This document shows positions 4,134-5,745 of a stretch of DNA of 5,745 nucleotides, in pieces. Where the stretch lies: positions 1 through 5,745 of the forward strand of contig USBG01000100.1 of the NCBI GenBank assembly GCA_900552855.1, read 5' to 3'. The position numbers and the translations under genes are program-made. The notes beneath the pieces are model-generated. The model was not told the origin of the DNA, ran no database searches, and was given only the letters and a program-made list of their open reading frames with translations. The stretch's first letter is position 1; the number at the start of each line of letters is the position of its first letter. Source of the stretch: an uncultured Phascolarctobacterium sp. Its GTDB lineage: Bacteria > Bacillota > Negativicutes > Acidaminococcales > Acidaminococcaceae.

Positions 4134-4778
4134 TTACGCCTTACGATAGTTTTTAATGATACAGATAGGAGTCTTTTCACTGCCATTACCAAAGGGGTTA
4201 TCAATAAGAATAGCAGCAACCTTGTCCGCATCCACACCCTTGGAAACGCCCAATACAGCAGAACGCTTCAGGTCATTTACGTCAGCAACAGCAGCGCCAA
4301 AGCAGCCGCAGGCCTTAGTAATATCCTCAGAAACCTTGTCAGGGTTTTCAGGACCATATACAACGTGCTTATCATAAGGAGGCATGGTGCCTGTAATATC
4401 ATCAATCAAGCGTGCCTGCTTACCAGCCATGCGGTAGAAAACGCCAGCAACGCCAACGCATTTAGCAGCAAAGCCGCAAATAACCGCCATTACCACACGA
4501 GGACCACCTTCAGCATCAATCAAGGCCTGCATACTGTACCAGCTGCTGATACTGCCCTTAGACGGAAACAGATGGCACAGGGTTTTAGCTAAAAAGCCAG
4601 GCTTAAATGCTTCACAACGCAAAGCACGTCCCTGAGTAATTGCCACAACGCTTTCCGCAACGCAAACAACGTCATCAGGACCAATCTTATCCTTGCCATA
4701 TTCAAGAATAGCATCGCAAATATCATCATGATGAGTCAATATCCTTGTAGGAACCGGCACAATTTCGTATTTTTCCAT
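4134..4778 (-). CDS. F420-0:gamma-glutamyl ligase fold protein (CofE-related), function uncertain
   Basis: This 214-residue protein resembles the coenzyme F420-0 gamma-glutamyl ligase family (CofE). The N-terminal pattern fits: EIVPVPTRILTHHDDICDAI (residues 5-24), then PDDVVCVAESVVAITQGR (34-51), corresponding to the GDVLVV...SKAEGR block of true CofE. A LIDDITGT block (124-131) and a C-terminal NGSEKTPICIIKNYRK also look conserved. It is shorter than archaeal CofE (about 250), and the NAGIDxSN-type motif I recall from the real ligases is not visible. No other F420 genes are present. I therefore doubt F420 synthesis and favour another amide- or peptide-ligating role or an unknown one. Nine cysteines are scattered through it. 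The start (4776-4778) is 2 nt after the thioesterase stop. Its ribosome binding site GGAGGAG (4784-4790) is formed by the last Glu-Glu codons of that gene, suggesting coupled translation. Confidence 0.75.
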   Translation of the reverse strand: MEKYEIVPVPTRILTHHDDICDAILEYGKDKIGPDDVVCVAESVVAITQGRALRCEAFKPGFLAKTLCHLFPSKGSISSWYSMQALIDAEGGPRVVMAVICGFAAKCVGVAGVFYRMAGKQARLIDDITGTMPPYDKHVVYGPENPDKVSEDITKACGCFGAAVADVNDLKRSAVLGVSKGVDADKVAAILIDNPFGNGSEKTPICIIKNYRKA

Positions 4779-4780
4779 TT

Positions 4781-5212
4781 CTACTCCTCCACAGCCTCTG
4801 CTGCTTTATCTGCAGCATATACTTTATAAATCTTATCGTACCATTCAGGAGCAAGACGAGTAATCTTGCCATCCTTATCAGTGAACAGATTACGTGTAAA
4901 GCCTTCTACAGCCACTGCATTGTCACGCAGGCGGATAACCTTGTAGGTAAACTCCATCTTAGCTTTATTAAAGCCGCTCATTTTTACCTGAACCTCAAAC
5001 TCATCGTCAAAGGTACAGGAATTTTTGTACTTAGCCTGCACCTCTGTTAAGGGAAAAATAACGCCGGCATCCATCAGCTCGCCCAAGGTAATGCCACAGG
5101 CACGCAAATAAGCCACACGTCCCATTTCAAACCAACGCAGGTAGTTGGCATGATGAACCACGCCCATCATATCTGTTTCAACAAAACGTACTCTATCGCG
5201 AATTGTAATCAT
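4781..5212 (-). CDS. Acyl-CoA thioesterase, hotdog fold (YbgC/FadM-like 4HBT family)
   Basis: A cytoplasmic 143-residue thioesterase that probably hydrolyses acyl-CoA (or acyl-ACP) to free acid and thiol. The family's active-site segment is intact: FVETDMMGVVHHANYLRWFE (residues 10-29), with catalytic Asp14 and the G-V-V-x-H-x-N/S-Y pattern on the central hotdog helix. Length fits the family (130-150). I chose the ATG at 5210-5212 over a TTG 27 nt upstream because AAAGAGG (5221-5227) lies 8 nt before it, the protein then starts where relatives start, and the predicted transcript begins at about 5239. It is the first gene of a three-gene operon with the F420-ligase-fold protein and the membrane protein. 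Its true substrate cannot be read from sequence. Confidence 0.9.
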   Translation of the reverse strand: MITIRDRVRFVETDMMGVVHHANYLRWFEMGRVAYLRACGITLGELMDAGVIFPLTEVQAKYKNSCTFDDEFEVQVKMSGFNKAKMEFTYKVIRLRDNAVAVEGFTRNLFTDKDGKITRLAPEWYDKIYKVYAADKAAEAVEE

Positions 5213-5245
5213 GTATTTAACCTCTTTCAATGGAATCAATTATTT

Positions 5246-5254
5246 ATTATATCA
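5246..5254 (-). promoter_or_regulatory. Extended -10 promoter of the thioesterase operon
   Basis: The minus strand reads TGA-TATAAT, a perfect extended -10 element (TG at 5254-5253, TATAAT at 5251-5246). No good -35 box lies 16-18 bases upstream (TAGGTT at 17), as is common for extended -10 promoters. The start near 5239 gives a leader of about 26 nt before the thioesterase ATG. No terminator hairpin separates it from the upstream permease gene, so read-through may also contribute. Confidence 0.7.
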
Positions 5255-5300
5255 CTTTCAGCAAAAATAACCTAATATTTCTTCAAACAATGATAAAGCA

Positions 5301-5745
5301 TTACATATCATTCAAATTTTTCTTCTGTAGCTCTGCCTCTACCTTTTGAGAGAAAAGTCTATAGATAATACTAAAGAAGGGTACACACAAAATCATACCC
5401 ATAATACCGCCCAGACTAGCGCCAATAGTTACTGCCGCCAACACCCACAGCTCGGATAAGCCTACGGACTTGCCTACAATGCGCGGATAAAGCAAATCAC
5501 CCTCAATACGCTGCAGCACCAGGAACAAAATAATAAAGTACCAAATCTTCTCAGGAGCAGCCACCATAATTAAAAAGCAGCCTATAGCAGCACTAAAGAA
5601 GGTACCAATAATAGGAATAAGCGCCAAAACGCCAACCAAAACGGAAATCACCAGCGCATAGGGCAAGCCCAGAATAAGCATACCAATAAAGCACATACAG
5701 CCTAATAAACAGGCTACCAAAAGCTGACCCCCAACAAAGCCTGTA
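5301..5745 (-). CDS. AI-2E family transporter, C-terminal part (cut by window edge)
   Basis: Only the last 147 or so residues of a protein that is usually about 340-380 long are visible; the frame stays open through base 5745. It is a multi-pass inner-membrane protein of the AI-2E transporter family (UPF0118, TqsA/YdiK/YhhT/PerM relatives). Members have been linked to autoinducer-2 export or to Na+(Li+)/H+ antiport, so the substrate is uncertain. Family features are visible: the GFVGGQLLVACLLG start, GLPYALVISVLVGVLALIPI with the IPIIGTFFSA turn, then QRIEGDLLYPRIVGKSVGLS and the GGIMGMILCVPFFSIIYRLF helix, ending in a short charged tail. It is followed by about 50 bp containing the next operon's promoter but no clear terminator. 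Confidence 0.93.
   Translation of the reverse strand, partial: TGFVGGQLLVACLLGCMCFIGMLILGLPYALVISVLVGVLALIPIIGTFFSAAIGCFLIMVAAPEKIWYFIILFLVLQRIEGDLLYPRIVGKSVGLSELWVLAAVTIGASLGGIMGMILCVPFFSIIYRLFSQKVEAELQKKNLNDM

Noticed and set aside
5213..5239. Longer thioesterase start (nine extra residues from a TTG at 5239)
   Set aside because: The TTG has no ribosome binding site and coincides with the predicted transcription start, whereas the ATG at 5212 has AAAGAGG at 8-nt spacing and gives the normal family N-terminus.
1..5745. CRISPR array, insertion sequence or prophage genes
   Set aside because: No regularly spaced direct repeats, transposase, integrase or phage-type genes were seen on either strand.

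Overview
The window looks like the chromosome of a low-to-mid GC Gram-positive-type bacterium (Bacillota). The evidence is a strong AGGAGG-type ribosome binding site at nearly every gene, sigma-A/sigma-70 promoters with 17-base spacers, and a small L7Ae-type protein gene directly before rpsL, which is the Bacillota str-operon arrangement. The flavour of the genes would suit a gut Negativicutes organism, but that is a low-confidence inference. Every gene I can support lies on the minus strand, so the window reads biologically from right to left.

From the right: (1) 5745-5301, the C-terminal part of an AI-2E family membrane permease, cut by the window edge. (2) 5254-3594, a tight three-gene operon behind an extended -10 promoter: a YbgC/FadM-type hotdog thioesterase, a protein of the coenzyme F420-0 gamma-glutamyl ligase fold family, and an anchored single-pass membrane protein of unknown function. 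(3) 3564-3401, a self-contained tRNA-Arg(ACG) unit with a perfect TTGACA-17-TATAAT promoter and a UUCG-loop terminator. The tRNA has an odd acceptor stem. (4) 3400-3050, no gene, but a hairpin-rich repeat of about 147 bp bounded by 10-bp inverted repeats. (5) 3049-1329, a sodium:solute symporter gene with its own promoter, a leader of about 225 nt and a clear terminator. (6) 1328-1016, a non-coding gap with several inverted repeats and a possible distal promoter. (7) 1015-1, the start of the str operon: a near-consensus promoter with an A/T-rich upstream element, the L7Ae-like gene, a small terminator-like hairpin, rpsL and the first 64 codons of rpsG.

The best candidate for something undescribed is the symporter leader (about 3008-2782). 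It is long and non-coding, contains several hairpins, a canonical G-quadruplex motif and a duplicated 11-mer, and ends in a hairpin that pairs with the AAGGA of the Shine-Dalgarno sequence. This is the architecture of a translational riboswitch or another cis-regulatory RNA. Its promoter is also unusual: the -35 box lies in the loop and 3' arm of a rho-independent terminator hairpin. Other points of interest are a str operon that starts from its own promoter with no rpoC upstream, an attenuator-like hairpin between the L7Ae-like gene and rpsL, and an F420-ligase-fold protein in an operon with no visible F420 genes.
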